Below, piece by piece: positions 1 through 9,870 of a stretch of 64,000 nt of DNA. Source of the stretch: Streptomyces kaniharaensis. GTDB lineage: Bacteria > Actinomycetota > Actinomycetes > Streptomycetales > Streptomycetaceae. The notes under the pieces were generated by a model, which was given only the letters and a program-made list of their open reading frames with translations, had not been told where the DNA came from and made no database searches. The position numbers were made by a program, and so were the translations under genes. Numbering within the stretch: the stretch's first letter is position 1; the number at the start of each line of letters is the position of its first letter. Location: contig NZ_WBOF01000001.1 in the NCBI RefSeq assembly GCF_009569385.1, positions 2,676,001-2,740,000 on the forward strand. The letters are read 5' to 3'.

Positions 1-307
1 GCCTGGTCGCCCACGGGCAGACGTACAGGACGCCGTCCAGCACCCGCACGTAGGCCCGCTCGCTCTCCCGCTCGGGCAGCGCCCGGGGAGTGCGGGCGAC
101 CAGCTCCGCCAACGCCTCCCGCTGCTCCGCCAGCACCGCCGCGGCGACCGGCTGGGCGGCCTCCGCCGCGTCCGGCCCGTGCTCCGCCGCGTACGCCTGC
201 CAGCGCGCCCGCTCGGGCTCCGAGTAGGCGGCCAGGGGCTCGTAGACCCGCAGGTGGGCGGTGTAGGGCGGCTGTACCGAAGTGCGTACGACGGTCACGT
301 CCTGCAT
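1..307 (-). CDS. Conserved hypothetical protein, N-terminal part
   Basis: The ATG lies at 307-305 on the minus strand and the frame stays open to the window edge, so the C-terminus is missing. The visible 102 residues begin MQDVTVVRTSVQPPYTAHLR and are rich in Ala, Glu and Arg, with no signal peptide or membrane segment. I recognise no domain. It is divergent from the valine dehydrogenase gene; from memory, the same neighbour of unknown function accompanies vdh in S. coelicolor. Confidence 0.7.
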   Translation of the reverse strand, partial: MQDVTVVRTSVQPPYTAHLRVYEPLAAYSEPERARWQAYAAEHGPDAAEAAQPVAAAVLAEQREALAELVARTPRALPERESERAYVRVLDGVLYVCPWATR

Positions 308-505
308 GGTCGCACGTGCCGCCCGGAGCCGGGAGGGCGCGGCCCCGAACCGTTCGCGCCCGTACTCCCCACCCCCTCTCGTCTCACCCTGCGGACAACC
401 GGCACAAGGTCGGACAAGAGGGCGGATCAGCGGCGCGCACGCGACTACTCTTCGCCTTAGGCGCCCGCACCACAGCAGCGGGCCTTCGATACTGGAGTCA
501 CCACA

Positions 506-1663
506 GTGACCGACGTACAGACATCCGCCACGCACCCCGCACCCGGCGTGCTCAGCAGGATCTTCCGTACCGAGCAGGACGGCGCCCCGAGCGACGGCCA
601 CGAGCAGGTCGTCCTCTGCCACGACCGCAGCTCCGGGCTCAAGGCGATCATCGCCATCCACTCCACCGCGCTGGGCCCCGCCCTCGGCGGCACCCGCTTC
701 TTCCCGTACGCCTCCGAGGAGGCGGCCCTGGAGGACGCGCTCAACCTGTCCCGCGGGATGTCCTACAAGAACGCGCTGGCCGGGCTCGACCTCGGCGGCG
801 GCAAGGCCGTCATCATCGGCGACCCGAACAAGGACAAGAACGAGGCGATGCTCCGGGCCTACGGCCGCTTCGTCGAGTCCCTGCGCGGCCGCTACATCAC
901 CGCCTGCGACGTGGGCACCTACGTGCAGGACATGGACGTCATCGCGCGCGAGACCGAGTTCGTGACCGGCCGCTCGCCCGAGCACGGCGGCGCCGGCGAC
1001 TCGTCCATCCTGACCGCCTTCGGCGTCTTCCAGGGCATGCGGGCCACCGCCCAGGCCCGCTGGGGCCAGCCGACCCTGCGCGGCAAGCGGGTCGGCGTCG
1101 CCGGCGTCGGCAAGGTCGGCCACTACCTGGTCGGCCACCTCGTCGCGGACGGCGCCACCGTCGTCATCACCGACGTCTCCGAGGCCGCCGTCAACCGCGT
1201 CCGTGCGGCCCACCCCGACGTCGAGGTCGTCGCCGACACCGCCGCCCTGCTCCAGGCCAAGCTGGACGTCTACGCCCCCTGCGCGCTCGGCGGCGCGCTG
1301 ACCGACGCCTCGGTGGCCGCGCTGGGCGAGTTCGGCACCTCGATCGTCTGCGGCGCGGCCAACAACCAGCTGGCCCACCCGGGCGTCGAGAAGGACCTCG
1401 CCGACCGCGGCATCCTCTACGCCCCCGACTACCTGGTGAACTCCGGCGGCGTCATCCAGGTCGCCGACGAGATCGAGGGCTTCAACTTCGAGCGGGCCAA
1501 GAACAAGGCCACCAAGATCTTCGACACCACCCTGGAGATCTTCACCCGGGCCGCCGCCGACGGCGTCCCGCCGGCGGTCGCCGCCGACCGCCTCGCCGAG
1601 AAGCGGATGCGCGAGATCAGTGCGCTGCGCACCGTCCTGCTGCCGGGCGCCCGCCGGGGCTGA
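506..1663 (+). CDS. vdh: Valine/leucine dehydrogenase (Glu/Leu/Phe/Val dehydrogenase family)
   Basis: NAD-dependent oxidative deamination of branched-chain amino acids to 2-oxo acids, feeding acyl-CoA precursors. The 385-residue protein has the family core: the GGTRFFPY segment near residue 61, the two active-site lysines in SYKNA (K88) and LGGGKAV (K100), and a Rossmann fold [16 protein letters not shown] from about residue 195. The GTG start at 506 has GGAG about 10 bases upstream. Length is normal. It is divergent from the gene at the window edge and lies upstream of the DUF3073 gene, the Streptomyces arrangement as I remember it. Preference for valine over leucine is inferred from that synteny, not from a residue I can point to. 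Confidence 0.93.
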   Translation: MTDVQTSATHPAPGVLSRIFRTEQDGAPSDGHEQVVLCHDRSSGLKAIIAIHSTALGPALGGTRFFPYASEEAALEDALNLSRGMSYKNALAGLDLGGGKAVIIGDPNKDKNEAMLRAYGRFVESLRGRYITACDVGTYVQDMDVIARETEFVTGRSPEHGGAGDSSILTAFGVFQGMRATAQARWGQPTLRGKRVGVAGVGKVGHYLVGHLVADGATVVITDVSEAAVNRVRAAHPDVEVVADTAALLQAKLDVYAPCALGGALTDASVAALGEFGTSIVCGAANNQLAHPGVEKDLADRGILYAPDYLVNSGGVIQVADEIEGFNFERAKNKATKIFDTTLEIFTRAAADGVPPAVAADRLAEKRMREISALRTVLLPGARRG

Positions 1664-2046
1664 TCCGCCCGCTCCGGACCCCGCATGCGCGGGGGGCGAG
1701 GGCCCACCCGTCCCCCGCGCATCACGATGTGGAACCGGATTCTCACTTCTGCGCCCGATCGGGTGATCGAGAGTCCCCCTTGGGGGGATAATCGATCCCG
1801 GAACAACGGAACCGAGACACCTCCTGAGGGCGTGCAAACCGCCGCAAAACCTCCTGTGACCTGGGAAGACCCGGTCTCGGGTGCGGTCGGTGCGCGCCAC
1901 GTCACACCGACGACGTACCGTCCAGCGGCGGAAACAGGTACCGTTAATGCTCCAAGGGACGGTCCTCCCATTCGGGCAGGCCGGTCCTGATCATGAACAC
2001 GTGTCAGACTCGGGGCCGTGAGCCCCATCGTTGAGGGGGTCGACCC
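1664..2046 (+). other. Non-coding interval between vdh and the DUF3073 gene
   Basis: This 383-base gap has no convincing gene. A short GC hairpin (CCCGCATGCGCGGG around 1680-1693) follows the vdh stop and may end its transcript. The remainder presumably holds the DUF3073 promoter and a long leader; I could not match it to a known riboswitch class. Confidence 0.5.
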
Positions 2047-2304
2047 ATGGGGCGCGGCCGGGCCAAGGCCAAGCAGACGAAGGTCGCCCGCGAGCTGAAG
2101 TACAACAGCGGCGGGTTTGACGCTAACCGTCTGTCCAACGAGCTGGGCGTATCGCCGTCCACCGCTTCGATCGAGCCGGAGCCGATCGAAGAGGAGGAGG
2201 ACGACGACCCGTACGCGGAGTACGCCGCCCGCTACGCCGACCTCGACGACGAGGACGACAACGAGCCGGGCACCGGGCCGTCGCAGGCCTCCCGCCGCTC
2301 GTAA
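2047..2304 (+). CDS. DUF3073 family protein
   Basis: Small 85-residue protein of the actinobacterial DUF3073 family, function unknown. The N-terminus MGRGRAKAKQTKVARELKYN is strongly basic and typical of the family; the C-terminal half is very acidic (EEEEDDDPYAEYAARYADLD), so the molecule is a charge dipole and probably largely disordered. A GAGGGG ribosome site precedes the ATG. It sits between vdh and the convergent purM gene, a neighbourhood I recall from Streptomyces. A nucleic-acid-associated role would suit the basic half, but that is conjecture. Confidence 0.88.
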   Translation: MGRGRAKAKQTKVARELKYNSGGFDANRLSNELGVSPSTASIEPEPIEEEEDDDPYAEYAARYADLDDEDDNEPGTGPSQASRRS

Positions 2305-2403
2305 CCCGCAGTTCCGCCGGACCGGTCCGGGCGCCCAGAGCGCCGGGCCGGTCTTCGGCGTTCCCGCGTACGGTCGTCCTTCCTGCTGAGAGCCCGCTGA
2401 TGA

Positions 2404-2445
2404 CGCGAGAGGGCCCCTCCGGCGTACCGGAGGGGCCCTCTCGCG
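2404..2445. terminator. Bidirectional intrinsic terminator, DUF3073 / purM
   Basis: A perfect 19-base-pair stem (2404-2422 with 2427-2445) closes on the 4-base loop CGTA between two convergent genes. No U-tract follows, as is usual in high-GC actinobacteria. It should stop transcripts from both sides. Confidence 0.9.
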
Positions 2446-2458
2446 GTTGCTCCGCGGC

Positions 2459-3547
2459 TCAGCCGGCCGTGAAGCCCTCGTAGGCGTTGTAGAGGGCAGC
2501 GCCGCCCTCGTGCTCGTCGGTGCGCTCGACGATGTCGCCCAGCAGCCAGGCCTCGACGCCGCGGTCCTCCAGGAGCGACAGCACCACGTCCACCGAGTGC
2601 GGCGGGACGACCGCGACCATGCCGACGCCCATGTTGAGCGTCTTCTCGATCTCCAGGGTGGCCATCTTGCCGACCTCGGCGACGGTGCGGAACACCGGCA
2701 GCGGGGTCCAGGTGCCGCGGTCCAGGCGGGCGTGCAGACCGGCCGGGATGACCCGGGCCAGGTTGGCCGCCAGACCGCCGCCGGTGACGTGCGAGAAGGC
2801 GTGGATCTCGGTGGCGCGGGTGAGCGCCAGGCAGTCCAGCGAGTAGATCCGGGTCGGCTCCAGCAGCTCCTCGCCGAGGGTGCGGCCGAACTCCTCGACC
2901 TTGCGGTCGAGCTTCCAGCCGGCCTGGTTCAGCAGCACGTGGCGGACCAGCGAGTAGCCGTTGGAGTGCAGGCCGGAGGCGGCCATCGCGATCACCACGT
3001 CGCCGGCCCGGACCCGGTCCGCGCCGAGCAGCGCGTCGGCCTCGACGACACCGGTTCCGGCGCCCGCGACGTCGTACTCGTCCGGACCCAGCAGGCCCGG
3101 GTGCTCGGCGGTCTCGCCACCGATCAGGGTGCAGCCGGCCAGCGCGCAGCCCTCGGCGATGCCCTTGACGATCGCGGCGACCCGCTCCGGCACGACCTTG
3201 CCGACGCAGATGTAGTCGGTCATGAACAGCGGCTCGGCGCCGCACACCACGAGGTCGTCCACGACCATGCCGACCAGGTCGTGGCCGATGGTGTCGTGCT
3301 TGTCCATGGCGGCGGCGATGGCCACCTTGGTGCCGACGCCGTCGGTGGCCGTGGCCAGCAGCGGCCGCTCGTAGTTCTTGAAGGCGGACGCGTCGAAGAG
3401 CCCGGCGAAGCCGCCGAGGCCGCCGACCACCTCGGGGCGGTCGGCCTTCTTCACCCACTGCTTCATGAGCTCGACGGCGCGGTCGCCCGCCTCGATGTCG
3501 ACACCGGCGGCGGCGTAGGTGGCGCCGTTCTGGTTGGAGCTGGTCAC
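2459..3547 (-). CDS. purM: Phosphoribosylformylglycinamidine cyclo-ligase (AIR synthetase)
   Basis: Fifth step of de novo purine synthesis: ATP-dependent ring closure of FGAM to AIR in the cytosol. The 362-residue product shows the PurM signatures: GVDIEAGDRAVELMK at the N-terminus, the ATP/phosphate-binding segment LATATDGVGTK near residue 64, GGETAEHPG near residue 140, and GLHSNGYSLVR and SHVTGGGL in the C-terminal half. The start is GTG at 3547. It lies 114 bases downstream of purF on the same strand and is probably co-transcribed with it. Confidence 0.97.
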   Translation of the reverse strand: MTSSNQNGATYAAAGVDIEAGDRAVELMKQWVKKADRPEVVGGLGGFAGLFDASAFKNYERPLLATATDGVGTKVAIAAAMDKHDTIGHDLVGMVVDDLVVCGAEPLFMTDYICVGKVVPERVAAIVKGIAEGCALAGCTLIGGETAEHPGLLGPDEYDVAGAGTGVVEADALLGADRVRAGDVVIAMAASGLHSNGYSLVRHVLLNQAGWKLDRKVEEFGRTLGEELLEPTRIYSLDCLALTRATEIHAFSHVTGGGLAANLARVIPAGLHARLDRGTWTPLPVFRTVAEVGKMATLEIEKTLNMGVGMVAVVPPHSVDVVLSLLEDRGVEAWLLGDIVERTDEHEGGAALYNAYEGFTAG

Positions 3548-3569
3548 TGCGTGCGGCCCTCTCGGGTCT

Positions 3570-3607
3570 GGGGGTTGTTCGGGAACGTCCGGGGGTTGTT
3601 CGGGAAC
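3570..3607. repeat. Direct repeat in the purF-purM spacer
   Basis: The 17-base unit GGGGGTTGTTCGGGAAC occurs twice in tandem (3570-3586 and 3591-3607) with four bases between. It lies in the short spacer just upstream of purM. Its role, if any, is unknown; it may be a replication-slippage product. Confidence 0.75.
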
Positions 3608-3661
3608 AGCGGGGGCGGAACGGCGGTGGGGCCCCGCCTGCGGGACCCCACCGTGGATTCG

Positions 3662-5245
3662 TTACGGGCGGCGCAGCGCGTCGGCCGCGCCCGCCCCGCC
3701 GAGCAGCGACTGGACGCCGTCCAGGTCGCTGCCGCTGGTCGGCTTGCCGCGGACGGCGGGCGGCTGCTGGCCGCCCTTGATCTCGGCCTCCAGCAGGAGC
3801 TTGCCGAGCAGCGCCGGGTCCGGCAGCTCCATCGGGTACTCGCCGTCGAAGCAGGCCCGGCAGAGCCTGTCCTTGGGCTGCTTGGTGGCCTCGATCATGC
3901 CGTCGATCGAGATGTAGGAGAGCGAGTCGGCACCGAGGGTGCGGCCGATCTCCTCGATGGTCATGCCGTTGGCGATCAGCTCCGCGCGGGTGGCGAAGTC
4001 GATGCCGAAGAAGCACGGCCACTTCACCGGCGGCGAGGAGATCCGGATGTGCACCTCGGCGGCGCCGGCCTCGCGCAGCATCTTCACCAGCGCGCGCTGG
4101 GTGTTGCCGCGGACGATCGAGTCGTCGACGACGACCAGGCGCTTGCCGGCGATGACCTCGCGCAGCGGGTTCAGCTTGAGCCGGATGCCGAGCTGGCGGA
4201 TGGTCTGGCTGGGCTGGATGAAGGTGCGGCCCACGTAGGCGTTCTTCACCAGGCCGGAGCCGTACGGGATGCCGCTGGCCTCGGCGTAGCCGATCGCGGC
4301 GGGGGTGCCGGACTCGGGCGTCGCTATGACCAGGTCGGCCTCGACCGGGGCCTCCTTCGCCAGCCTGCGGCCCATCTCCACACGGGAGAGGTGGACGTTG
4401 CGGCCGGCGATGCTGGTGTCGGGGCGAGCCAGGTAGACGTACTCGAACACGCAGCCCTTGGGCTTCGCCTCGGCGAAGCGGGAGGTGCGCAGGCCGTTCT
4501 CGTCGATGGCGATGAGCTCGCCTGGCTCGACCTCGCGGATGAACGAGGCGCCGACGATGTCCAGCGCCGCCGTCTCGGAGGCGACCACCCAGCCGCGCTC
4601 CAGCCGGCCGAGCACCAGCGGGCGGATGCCCTGCGGGTCGCGGGCGGCGTAGAGGGTGTGCTCGTCCATGAAGACGAGCGAGAACGCACCCTTGACCTCG
4701 GGCAGCACGACCTTGGCCGTCTCCTCGATGGAGAGGTCCGGGTGGCCGGCGAGCAGCGCGGTCACCAGGTCGGTGTCGTTGGTCGCGGCGGTGCGGCCCG
4801 AGCGGGAGACGTGCTCCTCGCCGGGCAGTTCGGCGACCATGGCCGCCAGTTCGGCGGTGTTCACCAGGTTTCCGTTGTGCCCGAGGGCCAGCGAACCGTG
4901 GACGGTCGCCCGGAAGGTCGGCTGGGCGTTCTCCCAGACCGAGGAACCGGTGGTCGAGTAGCGGGCGTGTCCGACGGCGATATGCCCGTGCAACGACCCC
5001 AGCGAGGCCTCGTCGAAGACCTGGGAGACGAGTCCCATGTCCTTGAAGACGAGAATCTGGGAGCCGTTGCTCACTGCGATGCCCGCGGATTCCTGACCGC
5101 GGTGCTGCAGGGCGTAAAGGCCGAAGAACGTGAGCTTGGCGACCTCCTCGCCGGGAGCCCAGACACCGAAGACGCCACACGCGTCCTGGGGGCCTTTCTC
5201 ACCGGGAAGAAGATCGTGGTTGAGTCTTCCGTCACCACGTGGCAC
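3662..5245 (-). CDS. purF: Amidophosphoribosyltransferase (glutamine PRPP amidotransferase)
   Basis: Committed step of purine synthesis: PRPP plus glutamine gives phosphoribosylamine. I start it at GTG 5245, giving 527 residues beginning VPRGDGRLNHDLL. The frame stays open to 5416, but the extra residues are low-complexity and not family-like. A short propeptide ends before the Ntn nucleophile cysteine in QDACGVFGVW (about residue 22). Later signatures are GLYALQHRGQESAG, GHARYSTTGSS and the PRPP loop VVVDDSIVRGNTQ. It precedes purM in the same orientation. Confidence 0.95.
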   Translation of the reverse strand: MPRGDGRLNHDLLPGEKGPQDACGVFGVWAPGEEVAKLTFFGLYALQHRGQESAGIAVSNGSQILVFKDMGLVSQVFDEASLGSLHGHIAVGHARYSTTGSSVWENAQPTFRATVHGSLALGHNGNLVNTAELAAMVAELPGEEHVSRSGRTAATNDTDLVTALLAGHPDLSIEETAKVVLPEVKGAFSLVFMDEHTLYAARDPQGIRPLVLGRLERGWVVASETAALDIVGASFIREVEPGELIAIDENGLRTSRFAEAKPKGCVFEYVYLARPDTSIAGRNVHLSRVEMGRRLAKEAPVEADLVIATPESGTPAAIGYAEASGIPYGSGLVKNAYVGRTFIQPSQTIRQLGIRLKLNPLREVIAGKRLVVVDDSIVRGNTQRALVKMLREAGAAEVHIRISSPPVKWPCFFGIDFATRAELIANGMTIEEIGRTLGADSLSYISIDGMIEATKQPKDRLCRACFDGEYPMELPDPALLGKLLLEAEIKGGQQPPAVRGKPTSGSDLDGVQSLLGGAGAADALRRP

Positions 5246-5572
5246 GCCTTCGAGTCTAGGGCAGCGGGAACGGGCTTCCGGAACCCGGGATGCCGGGATT
5301 CTCGGGCGATCGTTCGGTAACGCGCGTAGACAAAACCCCTTACCGGGCGGGGATTTCAGGGTTGCGCAATTCCGGCGGGTGGCGACTGGCCTTGCGGTTC
5401 GCGCCTGTTGGCGCATTCCGCGTACGGAGCGCCGGGTGTCGGGGCGGAGGCGAACGTGAGCCTGCTCACCCGGGGTTCACGCGGGCTTCACGCTTCGGCT
5501 CACTGCTTGGTTCGCCGCTCGGCTCACGTAGGCCTGACGGCTCGGCTCACTGCTCGGCTCACGCAGGCCTGT
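5246..5572. other. Non-coding interval with imperfect GGCTCAC repeats
   Basis: This is the upstream region of purF (minus strand) and the 3' flank of the DAG-kinase-like gene. From about 5495 to 5565 the words CGGCTCAC, GGCTCACTGCT and CGTAGGCCTG/CGCAGGCCTG recur as imperfect tandem copies. I see no gene. The purF promoter must be here, but no hexamer pair stands out. Confidence 0.5.
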
Positions 5573-6418
5573 TCACGCCGCCGGCAGCAGGAGGCCCCAG
5601 GCGCCCGGGTGCACCGTCCACGTCCGGGCACGGACCGGGCCGACCGGGTGGCCGTCCGCCTCGTAGCCGAAGCCGCGCCCGACCACCGAGACGCTCGCGG
5701 CCCGGGTGCGCACGAGTGCGTCGGGCGCATGAACGACGATCTCCATCACGCCCGTCCCGTCCGACTCCCCGGACGGCAGCGTGACCTGCACCAGCCGGAC
5801 CGGCCGGTGGACGTCCGCGAGCAGCCGGCCGTCGGCCTCGACCCGGATCCGGGAGCTGTGCTCGGCCGCCTCGGAGACGGGTGCGTTCCCCTGCTCGGCC
5901 GCAGCCAGTTTCGCCCATAGCGAACGCCAGCCCCCCGGACGGCCGACCAGCCGCCGTGCCCCGCTCCCGGAGATCCGCACCCCGCCCAGCGCGACTCCGC
6001 CGCCGTCGTCCACCAGCAGATCCAGCTTCCGCGGCGCGCCCGACAGCACCGCCCGGGCCGCCGGTACCGGAGCCCCCGGCACACCGAGCGCGCGGGCCGC
6101 CACCAGCTCCTCCGGCCGGCCAACCGGAACCATGCCCACCGGATCCGCGCCCAGCTCACGCTGCCGATGCAGGGCCTGCAGCACTCGCTGCAGGGCGAGA
6201 TCGGAACCGATCACCACCGGTCGCCGTCGACCCCGGTGCGAAAGCACCCGATCGAGTTCGGACGGACTCTCCGGGTACGCCACCTTGACGTCCGCACCCC
6301 CGCAGAGCACGTCCTTCGCGATCCGCACCGACTCGCCGTCGGCCTGCCGGGCCACCGGGTCTAGGAGCAGCAGAAGCGGTTCGGGGCCCCCGGTTGCGGG
6401 TGTGGACAGGGACGACAC
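5573..6418 (-). CDS. Degenerate diacylglycerol-kinase-like protein
   Basis: Cytosolic 281-residue protein starting at GTG 6418, with an AGGAAGG ribosome site about 7 bases upstream. The layout resembles the DAGK catalytic family: a beta-rich start (PLLLLLDPVA), a central RRPVVIGSDLALQRVLQALH segment where active enzymes have GGDGTLNEV, then PVGMVPVG in the place of the PLGTGNDF segment. The glycine-rich nucleotide loop is therefore not intact. From memory, a similar protein stands beside purA in other Streptomyces. A lipid or sphingosine kinase activity is doubtful. Confidence 0.7.
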   Translation of the reverse strand: MSSLSTPATGGPEPLLLLLDPVARQADGESVRIAKDVLCGGADVKVAYPESPSELDRVLSHRGRRRPVVIGSDLALQRVLQALHRQRELGADPVGMVPVGRPEELVAARALGVPGAPVPAARAVLSGAPRKLDLLVDDGGGVALGGVRISGSGARRLVGRPGGWRSLWAKLAAAEQGNAPVSEAAEHSSRIRVEADGRLLADVHRPVRLVQVTLPSGESDGTGVMEIVVHAPDALVRTRAASVSVVGRGFGYEADGHPVGPVRARTWTVHPGAWGLLLPAA

Positions 6419-6439
6419 GACCGGTCCTTCCTCAGGTAA

Positions 6440-7828
<1,389 letters not shown>

Positions 7829-7872
7829 GCCTGAGGTTCGTGAGGGGCCCTGCGGGACACGGGCGGTTTCTA

Positions 7873-9157
7873 GTGGTCGTTGCAACACGTGGTCGGTTGT
7901 CTAGGCCGCGAGGAGTTTAGCCAGACGCTCGGCTGGGGTTTCCCAGCCGAGCGTTTTGCGTGGGCGGCGGTTGAGCTGGTCGGCGACGGCGGCCAGGTGC
8001 TCGGGCGTGTGGACCGACAGGTCGGTGCCCTTGGGGAAGTACTGCCGCAGCAGGCCGTTCGTGTTCTCGTTGGAGCCGCGCTGCCAGGGACTGGCCGGGT
8101 CGCAGAAGTAGACCGGGATGTCGGTGGCCAGGCTGAACTCCGCGTGCCTGGCCATCTCGCTGCCCTGGTCCCAGGTCAGGGACCGCTTCAGCTGGACCGG
8201 GAGTGTCCGGGCGGTGGCCACCAGGGCGTCGCGGACGGTCTCGGCGGTGTGGTCGCCGGGCAGGTGCAGCAGCATCACGTAGCGGGTCGAACGCTCGACC
8301 AGGGTGCCGATCGCGGACTTGTGCTCCTTGCCGAGGATCAGATCGCCCTCCCAGTGGCCGGGGACGGCCCGGTCCTCGGCCTCGGCGGGGCGCTCGCTGA
8401 TCATGACCATCGGGTCGGTGAAGCGGGAACGCCGGCAGTTGGCCTGCCGCTGGGGCCTGCGGCGGGCCCGGCCTGAGCGCAGGGCACCGGCGAGCTCGCG
8501 CCGCAGCTCGCCGCGGCCCTGGACGTAGAGCGCCTGGTAGACGGTCTCGTGGACCACGTGCATCTCCGGCCGGTCGGGGAACTGTCGACGTAGAGCGTGG
8601 CAGATCTGCTCCGGGCTCCACTGCTCGTCCAGCATCGCCTGGACGGCGGCGTGCAGCTCGGGGTTCTCGGTGATCTTGCGGGCCTTGGGGCGGGGCCGGC
8701 GAGCGTCCGCCCTGGCCTGGGCGGCGTGCGGACGGTAGTGCCACTGCCCGCGAGTGCCCTCGGTGCGGTTGCGGCGGATCTCCCGGCTGATGGTGGACGG
8801 ACTGCGGCCCAGCTCCGCGGCGATGGCCCGCACGGTGGCCTTCTCCCGCAGCCGGTCGGCGATGTGGATCCGCTCGTCCTCGCTCAGATACCGGGAGACA
8901 CCGGAAGGCGGCACCACCATGCGAATCGGTGGTGCCGCCTTCTGCCGCTGCTCGGCTCCGCGGCCGTGACGCCACTTCTGGCCGGTCCGGCGGGCGATGC
9001 CGACGATCCGGCACGCCTCGGTGTTCGTGTAGCCCTGCTGCATGAGCCGGGAGTATGCCTCCCGTTCCCGGCGCAGCTTCACAGGCCCCTGGGCCGTCCG
9101 GTCCTTGCGGATCTCGAAGTCCAATGCATCCCCTGAACTGGGGTGTTGCAACGACTC
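7873..9157 (-). mobile_element. IS30-family insertion sequence
   Basis: The element is 1285 bases. Its ends are a 16-base imperfect inverted repeat, GTGGTCGTTGCAACAC at 7873-7888 and the complement of GGAGTCGTTGCAACAC at 9142-9157 (two mismatches). The triplet CTA directly flanks both ends (7870-7872 and 9158-9160), fitting the 2-3 base target duplication of IS30-type elements. The single transposase gene fills almost the whole element and appears intact. Confidence 0.88.
7901..9124 (-). CDS. IS30-family transposase
   Basis: DDE transposase of about 407 residues. The start is uncertain: TTG 9124 gives MDFEIRKDRTAQ, while TTG 9151 lies inside the terminal repeat. An N-terminal helix-turn-helix region contains IAAELGRSPSTISREIRRN, the IS30 signature. 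The catalytic core shows GHWEGDLI (first Asp), LTWDQGSEM (second Asp) and SPWQRGSNENTNGLLRQ (Glu). The reading frame is uninterrupted to LAKLLAA, so the element may still be mobile. Confidence 0.93.
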   Translation of the reverse strand: MDFEIRKDRTAQGPVKLRREREAYSRLMQQGYTNTEACRIVGIARRTGQKWRHGRGAEQRQKAAPPIRMVVPPSGVSRYLSEDERIHIADRLREKATVRAIAAELGRSPSTISREIRRNRTEGTRGQWHYRPHAAQARADARRPRPKARKITENPELHAAVQAMLDEQWSPEQICHALRRQFPDRPEMHVVHETVYQALYVQGRGELRRELAGALRSGRARRRPQRQANCRRSRFTDPMVMISERPAEAEDRAVPGHWEGDLILGKEHKSAIGTLVERSTRYVMLLHLPGDHTAETVRDALVATARTLPVQLKRSLTWDQGSEMARHAEFSLATDIPVYFCDPASPWQRGSNENTNGLLRQYFPKGTDLSVHTPEHLAAVADQLNRRPRKTLGWETPAERLAKLLAA

Positions 9158-9210
9158 CTAGAACCCAAGCACGTCCCGCAGGGCCCCTCGCTTTGCCCCA
9201 CCCCTCCATT

Positions 9211-9267
9211 TTGCACTAGTGCGTATATCCATTGCCTCTAGTGCAATTGGGCGCTACCGTCTGGATC
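9211..9267 (+). promoter_or_regulatory. Promoter with palindromic operator, probably giving a leaderless mRNA
   Basis: A -35-like TTGCCT (9232-9237) and -10-like TACCGT (9255-9260) are 17 bases apart; the expected start point falls at or next to the ATG at 9268. TTGCACTAG (9211-9219) and its exact complement CTAGTGCAA (9238-9246) flank and overlap the -35 region; GCACTAGTGC (9213-9222) is itself a palindrome. This looks like a repressor site, perhaps for a GntR/YtrA-type protein, but no such gene lies nearby. Confidence 0.65.
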
Positions 9268-9870
9268 ATGACCGCGAAGCTCCCCGTGCCCGTCACCCTC
9301 ACCGGCCGCCACGTCCGCCTGGAGCCCCTGGACCGCCGGCACCTCCCCGACCTCTGGGACACCGTCGGCCCCGACCCGGAGGTCTGGCGCCGGGTCCCCT
9401 TCCTCCCGCCGACGACCGAAGAGGAGTTGGGCGCGATCCTCGACACCCGCATCGCCGAGGTCGAGGCCGGAACGGCGGTGAAGTTCGCCGTCATCGAGCT
9501 GGCCGGCGGCAGGGCCGTCGGCGTCACCGGCTTCTACGACTTCAGCGCGGTGAACGAGCTGGTCGAGATCGGCGGCACCTGGTACGCCCGGTCGGTGTGG
9601 CGGACGGCCGTCAACTCGGAGTCGAAGCTGCTGATGATGCAATACGCCTTCGAGGACCTGGGCATGGGCCGGGTCTTCTGGAAGGCGGACGCACTCAACG
9701 ACCGCTCCCGCAACGCGATCCTGCGCCTCGGCGCCAGCTTCGAGGGCATCCACCGCCGGGACCGGCTCCGCGCCAACGGCGTATGGCGGGACACCGCCTA
9801 CTTCTCGATGCTCGCCGACGAGTGGCCCGAGGCCAAGTCGCGGTTGGTCGAGCGCCTTTCCCGCGGCTGA
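9268..9870 (+). CDS. GNAT-family N-acetyltransferase (RimJ/RimL-like)
   Basis: Cytosolic 200-residue acetyl-CoA-dependent transferase. It starts TGRHVRLEPLDRRHLPDLWD and continues through the RimJ/RimL-type core (AVGVTGFYDF, EIGGTWYARSVWRTAVN, YAFEDLGMGRVFWKADALND, AILRLGASFEG), which corresponds to GNAT motifs C, D, A and B. The substrate cannot be predicted. It is the first gene after the IS30 element and lies behind an operator-bearing promoter. Its last 73 bases overlap a small antisense gene. Confidence 0.9.
   Translation: MTAKLPVPVTLTGRHVRLEPLDRRHLPDLWDTVGPDPEVWRRVPFLPPTTEEELGAILDTRIAEVEAGTAVKFAVIELAGGRAVGVTGFYDFSAVNELVEIGGTWYARSVWRTAVNSESKLLMMQYAFEDLGMGRVFWKADALNDRSRNAILRLGASFEGIHRRDRLRANGVWRDTAYFSMLADEWPEAKSRLVERLSRG

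Larger units (their letters stand above)
7842..9189 (+). terminator. purA terminator hairpin split by an insertion sequence
   Basis: The 17-base arm at 7842-7858 (GAGGGGCCCTGCGGGAC) is perfectly complementary to the arm at 9173-9189 (GTCCCGCAGGGCCCCTC). Removing the IS30 element between them restores a GC-rich hairpin 13 bases after the purA stop, clearly the original purA terminator. The element sits in the former loop, so the two arms are now about 1.3 kb apart. Confidence 0.85.

Noticed and set aside
1664..2046. Possible riboswitch in the long leader of the DUF3073 gene
   Set aside because: I could not match the sequence to the conserved core of any riboswitch class I know; only a short hairpin near the vdh stop is supported.
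2232..5320. Very long open frames on both strands across purM/purF (about 950-980 codons)
   Set aside because: They are shadows of purM and purF created by high third-position GC; their sequence is Arg/Gly/Ala-rich and unlike any protein family.
5246..5416. N-terminal extension of purF to 584 residues
   Set aside because: The extra residues are low-complexity and would place about 79 residues before the nucleophile cysteine; GTG 5245 gives the normal short propeptide.
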